The notes: generated by a model from the letters alone, not told the origin. A stretch of 64,000 nucleotides of DNA from Burkholderia seminalis DSM 23518 (GCF_902832885.1 NZ_CADFDK010000002.1:682001-746000), one strand, 5' to 3'. Counted from the stretch's first letter, positions 19,192 through 29,888 are shown. Program-made: numbers and translations.

Positions 19192-20463
19192 ATGGAGCAG
19201 ACAGAATCGCCCGTCGTTTTCGCCGAGCGCGGCGACGCATCCGACGTGACCTTTCCGCACGACGACGGCTCGCGCGTGCCGTACAAGGTGTTCAGCTCGC
19301 GTGCGGTCTACGATCGCGAGCAGGAGCGCATCTTCCGCGGGCCGACATGGAACTTCGTCGCGCTCGAAGCGGAAATCCCGAAGGCCGGCGACTTCAAGAG
19401 CACGTTCGTCGGCGACACGCCGGTGGTCGTCACGCGCGCCGAGGACGGCACGCTCTCGGCGTGGGTGAACCGCTGCGCGCATCGCGGCGCGCAGGTGTGC
19501 CGCAAGTCGCGCGGCAACGCGAGTTCGCACACGTGCGTGTATCACCAGTGGAGCTTCGACAGCCAGGGCAACCTGCTCGGCGTGCCGTTCCGGCGCGGCC
19601 AGAAGGGGATGACCGGGATGCCGGCCGACTTCGACCCGAAGCAGCACGGGCTGCGCAAGCTGCGCGTCGACAGCTATCGCGGGCTCGTGTTCGCGACCTT
19701 CAGCGACGCCGTCGCGCCGCTGCCCGAGTATCTCGGCGAGCAGATGCGCCCGTGGATCGACCGGATCTTCCACAAGCCGATCGAGTATCTCGGCTGCACG
19801 CGCCAGTATTCGAAGTCGAACTGGAAGCTGTACATGGAGAACGTGAAGGACCCGTATCACGCGAGCATGCTGCACCTGTTCCATACGACCTTCAACATCT
19901 TCCGCGTCGGGATGAAGGCGCGTTCGATTCCGGACGCGAACCACGGGCTGCACAGCATCATCACCGTGACGAAGACGAACGACGACACGTCGGCCGCGTA
20001 CAAGCAGCAGAACATCCGGTCGTTCGACGAAGGTTTCCATCTCGAGGACGAATCGATCCTCGATCTCGTGTCGGAATACGACGAGGACTGCACCAACCAT
20101 ATCCAGCCGATCTTCCCGCAGCTCGTGATCCAGCAGATCCACAACACGCTGGTCGCGCGGCAGATCCTGCCGAAGGGTCCCGACAACTTCGAGCTGATCT
20201 TCCACTTCTTCGGGTACGCGGACGACACGCCCGAGCTGCGCGCATTGCGCATCAAGCAGGCGAACCTCGTCGGGCCGGCCGGCTACATCTCGATGGAAGA
20301 CACCGAAGCGACCGAGCTCGTGCAGCGCGGCACGATACGCGATGCCGATGCGACGTCGGTGATCGAGATGTCGCGCGGCAATCCGGACCAGCAGGACACG
20401 GTGATCACCGAAAGCCTGATCCGCAAGTTCTGGGTCGGCTACCAGAAGCTGATGGGCTATTGA
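19192..20463 (+). CDS. andAc: Anthranilate 1,2-dioxygenase large (alpha) subunit
   Basis: A 423-residue catalytic subunit of a Rieske non-haem iron oxygenase turning anthranilate into catechol. The Rieske ligands are Cys95-x-His97 and Cys115-x2-His118 (NRCAHRGAQVC, HTCVYHQW). The mononuclear iron site is D220-x2-H223-x4-H228 (KDPYHASMLHLF), with a further Asp near 370. The start at 19192 has AAGGAG upstream; an earlier ATG at 19156 is less likely. It is the first of four co-directional genes in the order alpha, beta, ferredoxin, reductase, as in the B. cepacia three-component AndA system. Confidence 0.96.
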   Translation: MEQTESPVVFAERGDASDVTFPHDDGSRVPYKVFSSRAVYDREQERIFRGPTWNFVALEAEIPKAGDFKSTFVGDTPVVVTRAEDGTLSAWVNRCAHRGAQVCRKSRGNASSHTCVYHQWSFDSQGNLLGVPFRRGQKGMTGMPADFDPKQHGLRKLRVDSYRGLVFATFSDAVAPLPEYLGEQMRPWIDRIFHKPIEYLGCTRQYSKSNWKLYMENVKDPYHASMLHLFHTTFNIFRVGMKARSIPDANHGLHSIITVTKTNDDTSAAYKQQNIRSFDEGFHLEDESILDLVSEYDEDCTNHIQPIFPQLVIQQIHNTLVARQILPKGPDNFELIFHFFGYADDTPELRALRIKQANLVGPAGYISMEDTEATELVQRGTIRDADATSVIEMSRGNPDQQDTVITESLIRKFWVGYQKLMGY

Positions 20464-20477
20464 GGCGGGAGCGAAAA

Positions 20478-20954
20478 ATGACGGAAGACATGAAGACCTG
20501 GTTCGAGATTTACATGCTCCAGAACCGCTATATCGGGCACCTCGACAACGACCGGCTCGAACACTGGCCGGAGATGTTCACCGAGGACTGCACGTACGAG
20601 ATCGTGCCGAAGGAGAACGCCGATCTCGGGCTGCCGGTCGGGATCGTCCATTGCACGAACCAGCGGATGCTGCGCGATCGCGTGGTGTCGCTGCGGCACG
20701 CGAACATCTACGAGGAGCACACGTACCGGCACATGACGTCGGGCCTGACGATCGTCGCGGAACGCGACGGCGAGATCGACACCGAGAGCAACTACGTCGT
20801 CGTGCAGACGCGCAGCAACGGCGAGTCGAACGTGTACCAGGCCGGCAAGTACTACGACACGGTCGTGCGCACGCCCGACGGGCTGCGCTACAAGACCAAG
20901 CGGGTGATCTACGACACGCCGCGCGTGCAGACGCTGCTCGCGACGCCGATCTGA
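20478..20954 (+). CDS. andAd: Anthranilate 1,2-dioxygenase small (beta) subunit
   Basis: A 158-residue beta subunit of the SnoaL-like ring-hydroxylating dioxygenase family. It is structural and forms the alpha3beta3 oxygenase with AndAc. Typical blocks are LEHWPEMFTEDCTYEIVPKE, RMLRDRVVSLRHANIYEEH and YQAGKYYDTVVRT. It starts 14 nt after andAc with a GGGAGCG ribosome site. The length matches family members (about 155-165). Confidence 0.95.
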   Translation: MTEDMKTWFEIYMLQNRYIGHLDNDRLEHWPEMFTEDCTYEIVPKENADLGLPVGIVHCTNQRMLRDRVVSLRHANIYEEHTYRHMTSGLTIVAERDGEIDTESNYVVVQTRSNGESNVYQAGKYYDTVVRTPDGLRYKTKRVIYDTPRVQTLLATPI

Positions 20955-20971
20955 CGAAGCAAGGAAACGAC

Positions 20972-21298
20972 ATGACCGAAGCAACGCTGGCCGAGTGGCA
21001 TCCGCTCGGCGCTTTCGACGAATTCTCCGAAGACGAACCGGCGGCGCGCGTCGCCGGCCAGAAGCCGATCGCCGTGTTCCGGATCGGCGACGAACTGTTC
21101 GCGATGCACGACCTCTGCACGCACGGCCATGCGCGGCTGTCCGAGGGTTACGTGGAGGACGGCTGCGTCGAGTGCCCGCTGCACCAGGGGCTGATCGACA
21201 TCCGCACCGGTGCGCCGAAATGCGCGCCGATCACCGAGCCGGTAAGGACCTATCCGATCCGGATCGTCGACGGGCAGGTGGAAGTCAATGTCGGCTGA
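20972..21298 (+). CDS. andAb: Rieske ferredoxin of anthranilate dioxygenase
   Basis: A 108-residue [2Fe-2S] Rieske ferredoxin carrying electrons from AndAa to the oxygenase. The ligands are Cys49-x-His51 (DLCTHGHARL) and Cys68-x2-His71 (VECPLHQG). The length is standard for biphenyl- or naphthalene-type ferredoxins. Its end overlaps the start of the reductase gene by 11 nt, implying translational coupling. Its presence shows that this is a three-component enzyme, not the two-component AntABC type. Confidence 0.96.
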   Translation: MTEATLAEWHPLGAFDEFSEDEPAARVAGQKPIAVFRIGDELFAMHDLCTHGHARLSEGYVEDGCVECPLHQGLIDIRTGAPKCAPITEPVRTYPIRIVDGQVEVNVG

Positions 21299-22508
21299 TC
21301 CGTTCGTGATCGTCGGCGCCGGCCATGCGGCGCGGCGCACGGCCGAAGCGCTGCGCGAGCGCGATGCGGCGGCGCGCATCGTGATGATCGGCGCGGAGCG
21401 CGCGCTGCCGTACGACCGGCCGGCGCTGTCGAAGGATGCGCTGCTGACGGACGGCGGCGAGCAGCGTGCGTTCGTGCGCGACGCGGCGTGGTACGACGCG
21501 CAGCGCATCGAGCTGCGGCTCGGCACGCGCGTCGACGCGATCGAGCGTGATGCGCGGCGCGTACGGCTCGACGACGGCACGACGCTGCCGTACGCGCGGC
21601 TCGTGCTCGCGACGGGGTCGCGCGTACGCACGTTCGGCGGGGCGGTCGACGAAGGCGTCGTGCCGCACTATGTTCGCACGGTCGACGATGCGCGTGCGTT
21701 GCGTGCGCGACTGGCGCCGGGCCGCCGCGTGGCGGTGCTCGGCGGCGGTTTCATCGGCCTCGAGGTCGCGGCGGCGGCACGCCAGCTCGGCTGCGACGTG
21801 ACGGTGATCGATCCGGCGCCGCGCTTGCTGCAGCGCGCGCTGCCGGAGGTGGTCGGTGCGTATGCGCGTCGGTTGCACGACACGCGTGGCGTGGCGTTCC
21901 GGATGGCGACGCTGCCGCGTGCGATCCGCCGCGCGCCGGGCGGCGCCGCGATCGTCGAGACCGATCGCGGCGACGTGCCGGCCGATATCGTCGTGGTCGG
22001 CATCGGCGTGGTACCGAACGTCGAGCTTGCGCAGGCGGCCGGGCTCGACGTCGACAACGGGATACGCGTCGACGCGGGCTGCCGTACGGCCGATCCGGCG
22101 ATCTTCGCGGCGGGCGAGGTGACGATGCACTTCAATCCGCTGCTGGGGCGCCACGTGCGGATCGAGTCGTGGCAGGTGGCCGAAAACCAGCCGGCCGTCG
22201 CGGCGGCGAACCTGCTCGGCGCCGACGAAACCTATGGCGAGCTGCCGTGGCTGTGGTCCGATCAGTACGACTGCAACCTGCAGATGCTCGGGCTGTTCGG
22301 CGGCGAACGCACGATCGTCGTGCGCGGCGATCCGGCGAGCGGGCCGTTCACGGTGTTCGGGCTTGGCGACGACGGCAGGATCGTCGCGGTGGCCGCGGCG
22401 AACCTCGGGCGCGACATCGGCGCATCGCGCCGGCTGATCGCGGCAGGGGCGGTGCCCGACCCGGCGAAGCTGGCCGATCCGGCGGTGAACCTGAAGACTT
22501 TCCTGTAA
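21288..22508 (+). CDS. andAa: Ferredoxin reductase of anthranilate dioxygenase
   Basis: A 406-residue FAD/NADH reductase of the BphA4 type. The FAD site FVIVGAGHAARRTAEALRE is near the N-terminus, the NAD site VAVLGGGFIGLEVAAAAR near residue 148, and the second FAD-contact motif near TADPAIFAAGEV. A C-terminal reductase domain begins around RIESWQVAENQPA. It is the last gene of andAcAdAbAa. A small GC-rich hairpin at 22520-22537 follows the stop, without a U tract. Confidence 0.95.
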   Translation: MSADPFVIVGAGHAARRTAEALRERDAAARIVMIGAERALPYDRPALSKDALLTDGGEQRAFVRDAAWYDAQRIELRLGTRVDAIERDARRVRLDDGTTLPYARLVLATGSRVRTFGGAVDEGVVPHYVRTVDDARALRARLAPGRRVAVLGGGFIGLEVAAAARQLGCDVTVIDPAPRLLQRALPEVVGAYARRLHDTRGVAFRMATLPRAIRRAPGGAAIVETDRGDVPADIVVVGIGVVPNVELAQAAGLDVDNGIRVDAGCRTADPAIFAAGEVTMHFNPLLGRHVRIESWQVAENQPAVAAANLLGADETYGELPWLWSDQYDCNLQMLGLFGGERTIVVRGDPASGPFTVFGLGDDGRIVAVAAANLGRDIGASRRLIAAGAVPDPAKLADPAVNLKTFL

Positions 22509-22617
22509 CGGCGGCGCGCGCGGTGTGCGTGCACCGCATGCGCCTGCGCGGCCCGCGCGTTTGTCGGTTGCGGCGAAATCGGGGATATTAGCGGCATCGC
22601 CGATCCGCCGGTCCGCC

Positions 22618-23904
22618 ATGACGCCAGACAAAGCCCTCGAACTGAAACGCAGCAAGCGCCGCGCGCTGTGGCTGCTGCTGGCCGCCGTCGCGGTGTTCGT
22701 CACGACGATCCTGCTGCCGCGCGGCCCGTGGGTCGACGGCTTCAAGGCCGTGGCCGAAGCCGCGATGGTCGGCGCGCTCGCCGACTGGTTCGCGGTCGTC
22801 GCGCTGTTCCGCCGCGTGCCGATTCCGTTCGTGTCGCGCCATACCGAGATCATTCCGAAGAACAAGGACAAGATCGCCGACAACCTCGCGGTGTTCGTGC
22901 GCGAGAAGTTCCTCGGCCCCGACGCGCTCGCCGCGCAGATCCGCCAGCACGATCCCGCGCGGAAACTCGGTGCGTGGCTCGGCGAGCCGGCGAACACCGA
23001 TGCGCTCGGCGGCTACGTGACGAGGCTGATGAGTTTCGCGCTCGACATGACCGACGACGCGCGGATCCAGACGTTCGTGCACGACGCGTTCCGCGCGGTG
23101 CTCGACCGGGTCGACCTGTCGCAGTCGGCCGGCGCGATCCTCGATACGCTGACGAAGGACGGCCGCCACCAGGCGCTGCTCGACGACGCGATAGAACAGG
23201 TAGTGGACGTGCTCGACAAGGAGGAGAACCGAGAGGTGATCGCGGGCTTCATCGTCGAATGGCTGAAGACGCAATACCCGAAGGTCGAGAAGATCATGCC
23301 GACGCAATGGTTCGGCGAGAACGGCGCGCGGATGCTCGCGAGCGCGGTGAGCCGCGTGCTCGAAGGCGTGGCGGCCGACCCCGAGCACGAGCTGCGGCAG
23401 CGCTTCGACCGGACGGTCGCGCGACTGACCGAGCGGCTGAAGCACGATCCGGCGTTCGTCGCGAAGGGCGAGGAGATCAAGCGCTATATCCGCGACGGCG
23501 ATGCATTCAACGAGTATGCGCGCGACTTGTGGGACCAGTTGCGCGCGTGGCTGAAGGCCGATCTTGCCCGCGCCGATTCGGCGCTGCACCGGCAGGCCGC
23601 GACGCTGGGCGGCTGGCTCGGCGCGCGGCTGTCGGAGAGCCCGGCGCTGCGCGCGTCGCTGAACGAGCATGTCGAGAAGGCCGTGCACGAGATGGCGCCG
23701 GATTTCGCCGATTTCCTGATGCGCCACATTCGCGATACGGTGCGCAACTGGGATGCGCGCGAGATGTCGCGGCAGATCGAATTGAACATCGGCAAGGATC
23801 TGCAGTACATCCGCATCAACGGCACGCTGGTCGGCGGGCTGATCGGGCTCGGGCTGTATCTGGTGTCGCTGGTGCCGCGCTGGGCGGCGGGGTGGCTGCC
23901 TTGA
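22618..23904 (+). CDS. DUF445 family membrane protein (YjiN-like)
   Basis: A 428-residue DUF445 protein of unknown biochemical role. One membrane segment near the N-terminus (about residues 14-32, ALWLLLAAVAVFVTTILLP) is followed by the family signature VAEAAMVGALADWFAVVALF. A long soluble helical region comes next, then a second membrane segment at the C-terminus (NGTLVGGLIGLGLYLVSLV). The central part probably sits outside the cytoplasm. It is a single-gene unit closed by a strong terminator at 23959-23986 and has no evident functional link to its neighbours. Confidence 0.92.
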   Translation: MTPDKALELKRSKRRALWLLLAAVAVFVTTILLPRGPWVDGFKAVAEAAMVGALADWFAVVALFRRVPIPFVSRHTEIIPKNKDKIADNLAVFVREKFLGPDALAAQIRQHDPARKLGAWLGEPANTDALGGYVTRLMSFALDMTDDARIQTFVHDAFRAVLDRVDLSQSAGAILDTLTKDGRHQALLDDAIEQVVDVLDKEENREVIAGFIVEWLKTQYPKVEKIMPTQWFGENGARMLASAVSRVLEGVAADPEHELRQRFDRTVARLTERLKHDPAFVAKGEEIKRYIRDGDAFNEYARDLWDQLRAWLKADLARADSALHRQAATLGGWLGARLSESPALRASLNEHVEKAVHEMAPDFADFLMRHIRDTVRNWDAREMSRQIELNIGKDLQYIRINGTLVGGLIGLGLYLVSLVPRWAAGWLP

Positions 23905-23958
23905 CGCGCCCATGCCGTTGAACGGCGGCGCCGGCGCGGCCACGAGTACCGCACAACG

Positions 23959-23986
23959 GGCGCGATGCCGGGCACGCGCTTTTTTT
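23959..23986 (+). terminator. Rho-independent terminator after the DUF445 gene
   Basis: The stem GCGCG/CGCGC extends through TGC/GCA with one bulged A and is followed by seven T residues (23980-23986). It serves the plus-strand gene ending at 23904 and abuts the 3' end of the convergent antitoxin gene. Confidence 0.85.
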
Positions 23987-23987
23987 G

Positions 23988-24287
23988 TCATGCGTGCGCT
24001 TTCGCGCCGTGCAGCTGCAGGCCGAGCGCCTTGATGACTTTCAGGATCGTGCCGAAGCTCGGATTGCCGTCGTGCGACAGCGCCTTGTACAACCCTTCGC
24101 GCGACAGGCCCGCATCGCGCGCGACCTGCGACATGCCGCGTGCGCGTGCGATCACGCCGAGCGCGTGCGCGATGAAGGCCGGATCGTCGCCGGCCTCCTG
24201 CAGGCAGGCCTCGAAGTAGTCGGCCATGTCGTCTTCGGTTTTCAGGGGTTCGGCCGAATCCCACGGCCGGGTGCGGATCTTGTCCAT
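23988..24287 (-). CDS. HTH antitoxin of a HigBA-like addiction module
   Basis: A 99-residue protein of the 'addiction module antidote protein' family (COG3636 type). The helix-turn-helix is visible in ARGMSQVARDAGLSREGLYK, followed by ALSHDGNPSFGTILKVIKAL, the family C-terminal signature. It starts 3 nt after the toxin gene on the same strand, so this is the toxin-first arrangement. The product would neutralise the toxin and, with it, repress the shared promoter upstream of 24629. Confidence 0.92.
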   Translation of the reverse strand: MDKIRTRPWDSAEPLKTEDDMADYFEACLQEAGDDPAFIAHALGVIARARGMSQVARDAGLSREGLYKALSHDGNPSFGTILKVIKALGLQLHGAKAHA

Positions 24288-24290
24288 CGA

Positions 24291-24629
24291 TCACTCCATG
24301 TCGAGGCGCGCGAGCATCGCGTGCGCGGCGCGTATGTCGGCCAGTTGCGTCGATTGATCGCCGCCGCAGCGCAGGATGACCCGGATCGGTCCGCGCCGAA
24401 CGGAGTAGACGCGATAGCCGGGGCCATGGTCGATCCGCATTTCGACGACCGGCGAGCCGGCGGACTTCCGGTCGCCCGGGTTGTCCATCGACAGGCGGTC
24501 GATGCGAGCCTGGATGCGGCGCTTCGTGACGCGATCCTGCCGGCCGGCAAACCAGGCGTCGAAGACGTCGGTGGTTCGGGCACTGAACGTAGGTGCACGG
24601 TAGGGCGTCGATGGCAGTATGTCAACCAT
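24291..24629 (-). CDS. RelE/HigB-like toxin (phage-derived Gp49 family)
   Basis: A 112-residue protein of the RelE/ParE superfamily in its COG3657 branch, predicted to cleave mRNA at the ribosome. Signature parts are FDAWFAGRQDRVTKRRIQAR and MRIDHGPGYRVYSVRRGPIR, then LRCGGDQSTQLADIRAA; the YRVYSVRRG strand is the most conserved segment of this branch. The N-terminus appears about ten residues longer than many relatives, so an internal start is possible. It pairs with the HTH antitoxin immediately downstream. Both genes look intact. Confidence 0.9.
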   Translation of the reverse strand: MVDILPSTPYRAPTFSARTTDVFDAWFAGRQDRVTKRRIQARIDRLSMDNPGDRKSAGSPVVEMRIDHGPGYRVYSVRRGPIRVILRCGGDQSTQLADIRAAHAMLARLDME

Positions 24630-24967
24630 GGTTCACAGAAAAAAGGGGCGGTGGCAAGTCGATTCGCGGCTGCTGCGGTAGGGCCGTCCGCCTCGCTTGG
24701 GTGCCGATTGGCCGTTCGGCCGAAGTCGAAATCTTTCGAATCCGTCTACAATCAAACACGTCCTTGCCGCTCGTGCATGCTCGTCGCGCACGGGTGGGTC
24801 CGTTCGTCCTCCGGCATCCGGGGGCGCCGCCGCGCATCGTTCGTCGCGCGGCGGGAAGTGCCGTGGTCTGTGTCCAGTAGGTAGAGCGTCCGCGTGCCGT
24901 AGGCCGGCGCGCGTCATGTACGCCGCGCGCCCGTAGGCCGGGCAGGCGGCATAACCGAGAGTCCCCC
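24630..24967. other. Intergenic region between the toxin-antitoxin pair and the ALS operon
   Basis: No gene is supported in these 338 bp. TACAAT at 24747-24752 is a fair -10 element for plus-strand transcription and would give the acetolactate-synthase mRNA a leader of about 210 nt. The motif CCGTAGGCCGG occurs twice in slightly different form (near 24897 and 24932). The divergent toxin promoter must also lie here. Confidence 0.4.
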
Positions 24968-26608
24968 ATGAAAGCATCGGATCTGTTCGTGAAGGCGCTG
25001 GAAGCCGAAGGCGTCGAGTACGTGTTCGGTATTCCCGGCGAAGAAAACCTCGATCTGCTCGAATCGCTGCGGCGATCGAAGATCAAGCTCGTGCTGACCC
25101 GGCACGAGCAGGCGGCCGGGTTCATGGCCGCCACCTACGGCCGCCTGACGGGCCGCACCGGCGTGTGTCTCGCGACGCTCGGGCCGGGTGCGACGAACTT
25201 CGTCACGGCCGCCGCGTATGCGCAGCTCGGCGGCATGCCGATGCTGATGATCACCGGGCAGAAGCCGATCAAGTCGAGCAAGCAGGGCCACTTCCAGATC
25301 GTCGACGTGGTGGACATGATGCAGCCGCTCACGAAATTCACGCGGCAGATCGTGTCGATCGGCAATATCCCGTCGGCCGTGCGCGAGGCGTTCCGCCGCG
25401 CGGAGGAGGAGCGCCCGGGCGCGGCGCACCTCGAATTGCCGGAAGACATCGCGCACGAGGAGGGCGACGGCAAGCCGATCCCGCGCAGCTACAGCCGGCG
25501 GCCGGTGGCCGAGGAGAAAGCGGTCGCGCGTGCGGTCGACGCGATCCAGGCCGCCCGCCATCCGCTGCTGATGATCGGCGCGGGCGGCAACCGCAAGACC
25601 ACCTGCAAGATGCTGCTCGAATTCGTCGACAAGACGGGCATCCCGTTCTTCACCACGCAGATGGGCAAGGGCGTGATCGACGAGACCCATCCGCTGTGGC
25701 TCGGCAATGCGACGCTGTCCGACGGCGATTTCGTGCATCGCGCGATCGAGCATGCGGACTGCATCATCAACGTCGGCCACGACGTGATCGAGAAGCCGCC
25801 GTTCTTCATGCGCACCGACGACAAGACGGTGATCCACGTGAACTTCCTCGGCGCGCAGGTCGATCCCGTCTATTTCCCGCAGATCGAAGTGGTCGGCGAC
25901 ATCGCGAATGCCGTGTGGCAAATGAAAGAGGCCATGTCGCCGCAGCCGCACTGGGATTTCGCGCGCTTCGCGATGATCAAGGAGCATTTCGACGCCCATC
26001 TGGAGAAGGGCCAGCACGATCCGCGCTTCCCGATGTACCCGGTGCGGATCGTCAACGACCTGTACAACGCGCTGCCGGTCGACGGCATCGTCTGTCTCGA
26101 CAACGGGATGTACAAGATCTGGTTCGCACGCTACTGGCGTGCGCACGAGCCGAATTCGCTGCTGCTCGACAACGCGCTCGCGTCGATGGGCGCCGGCCTG
26201 CCGTCGGCGATCGCGACGAAGATCGTGCATCCGCAGCGCAAGGTGATCGCCGTGTGCGGCGACGGCGGCTTCATGATGAATTCGCAGGAGCTCGAGACGG
26301 CCGTGCGGCTGAAGCTCGACCTCGTCGTGATGATCCTGCGCGACGACGCGTTCGGGATGATTCGCTGGAAGCAGGAGAACATGAATTTCCCCGATTACGC
26401 GATGACGCTGCAGAACCCCGATTTCGTGTCGTATGCGCAAAGCTACGGCGCGCACGGGCATCGTGTCGAATCGGCCGACGATCTCGAGCCGCTGCTGCGC
26501 GAGTGCTTCTCGTCGCCGGGCGTGCACGTGATCGACGTGCCGATCGATTACTCGGACAACGAGCGCGTGCTGAACCGCGAGATCAAGCGCCTGTCGGCAC
26601 AGCTCTGA
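24968..26608 (+). CDS. Acetolactate synthase, catabolic (AlsS-like) large subunit
   Basis: A 546-residue thiamine-diphosphate enzyme condensing two pyruvates to acetolactate. The N-terminal VFGIPGEENLDLLESL is followed by the catalytic Glu in LTRHEQAAGFMAATYGRLTG. The cofactor motif starts at CGDGGFMMNSQEL and ends at ILRDDAFGMI, where Asp replaces the usual second Asn as in AlsS. No regulatory small-subunit gene is adjacent, which also fits the AlsS type. The operon partner is an aldehyde dehydrogenase 29 nt downstream. No alsD or acetoin gene is nearby, so the physiological role is open. Confidence 0.88.
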   Translation: MKASDLFVKALEAEGVEYVFGIPGEENLDLLESLRRSKIKLVLTRHEQAAGFMAATYGRLTGRTGVCLATLGPGATNFVTAAAYAQLGGMPMLMITGQKPIKSSKQGHFQIVDVVDMMQPLTKFTRQIVSIGNIPSAVREAFRRAEEERPGAAHLELPEDIAHEEGDGKPIPRSYSRRPVAEEKAVARAVDAIQAARHPLLMIGAGGNRKTTCKMLLEFVDKTGIPFFTTQMGKGVIDETHPLWLGNATLSDGDFVHRAIEHADCIINVGHDVIEKPPFFMRTDDKTVIHVNFLGAQVDPVYFPQIEVVGDIANAVWQMKEAMSPQPHWDFARFAMIKEHFDAHLEKGQHDPRFPMYPVRIVNDLYNALPVDGIVCLDNGMYKIWFARYWRAHEPNSLLLDNALASMGAGLPSAIATKIVHPQRKVIAVCGDGGFMMNSQELETAVRLKLDLVVMILRDDAFGMIRWKQENMNFPDYAMTLQNPDFVSYAQSYGAHGHRVESADDLEPLLRECFSSPGVHVIDVPIDYSDNERVLNREIKRLSAQL

Positions 26609-26637
26609 ATTCCCCGTTCACCGGAAGGAGTCGTTCC

Positions 26638-28071
<1,434 letters not shown>

Positions 28072-28096
28072 CGCGCCGGCCGCGGCGTCAGTCCAC

Positions 28097-28140
28097 AACG
28101 GCACGCAGGCAGGCGATCGGGCCGGCCTGCGTGCCGTTTT
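28097..28140 (+). terminator. Rho-independent terminator of the ALS/ALDH operon
   Basis: Perfect 14-bp arms AACGGCACGCAGGC and GCCTGCGTGCCGTT enclose a 14-nt loop and are followed by TT. It begins 26 nt after the ALDH stop codon. Confidence 0.9.
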
Positions 28141-28304
28141 CATTGCGCCGCGCGCATCGGTCCGGCATCGCGCGCGTACCGCCGCGCGGCGGGCCGCCCG
28201 ACGCGCGCTCGACTGCGGGCCTCGCCTCGTGATGTAATCGCGCCAAACTGCGGACCGGGGCACGGCACCGGAAAGCGCGAATTCATTCTTCACGAGGTCG
28301 ATTC

Positions 28305-29888
28305 ATGTCCCCCGTCTCGGCATTCAAGCTGGTTCTGTTGTCATTCCTGGCGATCGTCGCGCTCGAATGCATCGCCAAGCGGTTGCGGTTGCCGCCCGCG
28401 GCCGCGCTGCTGATCGGCGGTATCGGGATCGCATTCATTCCCGGCCTGCCGCCGATCAACCTCGATCCCGAGCTGGTGCTGCTGGTGTTCCTGCCGCCGC
28501 TGCTGATGGACGGCGCGTACTTCTCCGTATGGGAAGAGTTCAAGCGTAACGTCGGCGGTATCCTGATGCTCGCGATCGGCGCGGTCGTCTTCACGACGTT
28601 CGCGGTCGGTTTCGCCGTGCACTGGGTCGTGCCGGCGCTGCCGTGGGCCGCGTGCTTCGCGCTCGGCGCGATCGTGTCGCCGCCCGACGCGGTCGCCGCG
28701 AAAGCCGTGCTCGAACGTGTCGCGCTGCCGCGCCGGCTGATGGTGCTGCTCGAAGGCGAGAGCCTGCTGAACGACGCGGCCGGCCTCGTGCTGTTCCGCT
28801 TCGCGGTCGCGGCCGCCCTCACCGGTGCGTTCAGCCTCGAGCATGCGGTCGTGCGTTTCGCGGAACTCGGGCTCGGCGGCGTGGTGGTCGGCTTCGTGAT
28901 CGGCCGGCTCGTCGTGTGGTTCCTGAAGCTGCTCGACGACGACTATCTCGTGATCACCGTCGCGGTGATCGCCGGCTGGATCGCGTACATCGCGGGCGAA
29001 ATGGTCGAGGTGTCGGGCGTGATCGCGACGGTCACGGCCGGCATGATCATCGGCTGGCATCAGCACGAGGTGTTCTCGGCCGCCGTGCGCACGCGCGGCA
29101 CCGCATTCTGGCAGGTCATCGTGTTCCTGCTCGAAGCGATGGTGTTCGTGCTGATCGGGCTGTCGCTGCGCGGCGCGATTCACCGGCTCGGCGGCTTCGA
29201 GCAGGTGCTCGCCACGATGGTGCCGCCGGTGGTCGCGGTGCTGGCGGCGGTGATCGTGTCGCGCTTCGTGTGGATCTACGCGGTCGAGGCGCTGAAGTGG
29301 CCGGTGCGCGGGATCGCACGGCGCGGCGAAGCGCCCGACTGGAAGGCCGCGACGATCATGAGCTGGGCCGGGATGCGCGGGGTCGTGACGCTCGCGATCG
29401 CGCTGTCGCTGCCCGAGGCGTTGCCCGGCCGCGACGTGATCCTGGTCGCGTCGTTCGCGGTGATCCTCGTCACCGTGCTGCTGCAGGGCACGACGATCGG
29501 GCCGTTGATCCGGCTGCTGCGCCTGCCGCAGCGCGAGGAGCGCGCCGCGCACCATCTGACCGAGCCGCAGACGTGGGCGCACGTCGAGGCCGCGCAGCTC
29601 GCGGCGATCCAGCCGCTCGTGCGCGACGAGCACGGCGTCGTGATCCATCCGCGCCTGCTCGAGCAATACACGTATCGCGCGGAGCTGACCGAACGCTCGA
29701 AGAACGAACCCGAGTACCCGGCGGAAGTGCGCACCGCGCACTACGACGTCGTGCTGGCCGCGATCAGGGCCGGGCGTGCGGAACTGTTGCGCCTGCATCG
29801 GTCGGGGCGCATCCACGACGAGATGCTGCACACGCTCGAACGCGATCTCGACCTGCAGGAAGTGTCCGCGCAGCACGCGCGCGGGTAA
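28305..29888 (+). CDS. Na+/H+ antiporter, CPA1/NhaP type
   Basis: A 527-residue cation/proton antiporter with about 12 hydrophobic helices. CPA1 hallmarks are present: LPPLLMDGAYFSVWEEFKRN, the discontinuous helix ALGAIVSPPDAVAAKAV, and the ion-binding Asn-Asp in LLEGESLLNDAAGLVLF. Later blocks are WAGMRGVVTLAIALSLPEAL and a soluble C-terminal tail of about 110 residues. The start ATG at 28305 has CGAGG upstream. It is a single-gene unit. It exports Na+ (possibly K+) in exchange for protons and so contributes to pH and salt balance. Confidence 0.94.
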   Translation: MSPVSAFKLVLLSFLAIVALECIAKRLRLPPAAALLIGGIGIAFIPGLPPINLDPELVLLVFLPPLLMDGAYFSVWEEFKRNVGGILMLAIGAVVFTTFAVGFAVHWVVPALPWAACFALGAIVSPPDAVAAKAVLERVALPRRLMVLLEGESLLNDAAGLVLFRFAVAAALTGAFSLEHAVVRFAELGLGGVVVGFVIGRLVVWFLKLLDDDYLVITVAVIAGWIAYIAGEMVEVSGVIATVTAGMIIGWHQHEVFSAAVRTRGTAFWQVIVFLLEAMVFVLIGLSLRGAIHRLGGFEQVLATMVPPVVAVLAAVIVSRFVWIYAVEALKWPVRGIARRGEAPDWKAATIMSWAGMRGVVTLAIALSLPEALPGRDVILVASFAVILVTVLLQGTTIGPLIRLLRLPQREERAAHHLTEPQTWAHVEAAQLAAIQPLVRDEHGVVIHPRLLEQYTYRAELTERSKNEPEYPAEVRTAHYDVVLAAIRAGRAELLRLHRSGRIHDEMLHTLERDLDLQEVSAQHARG

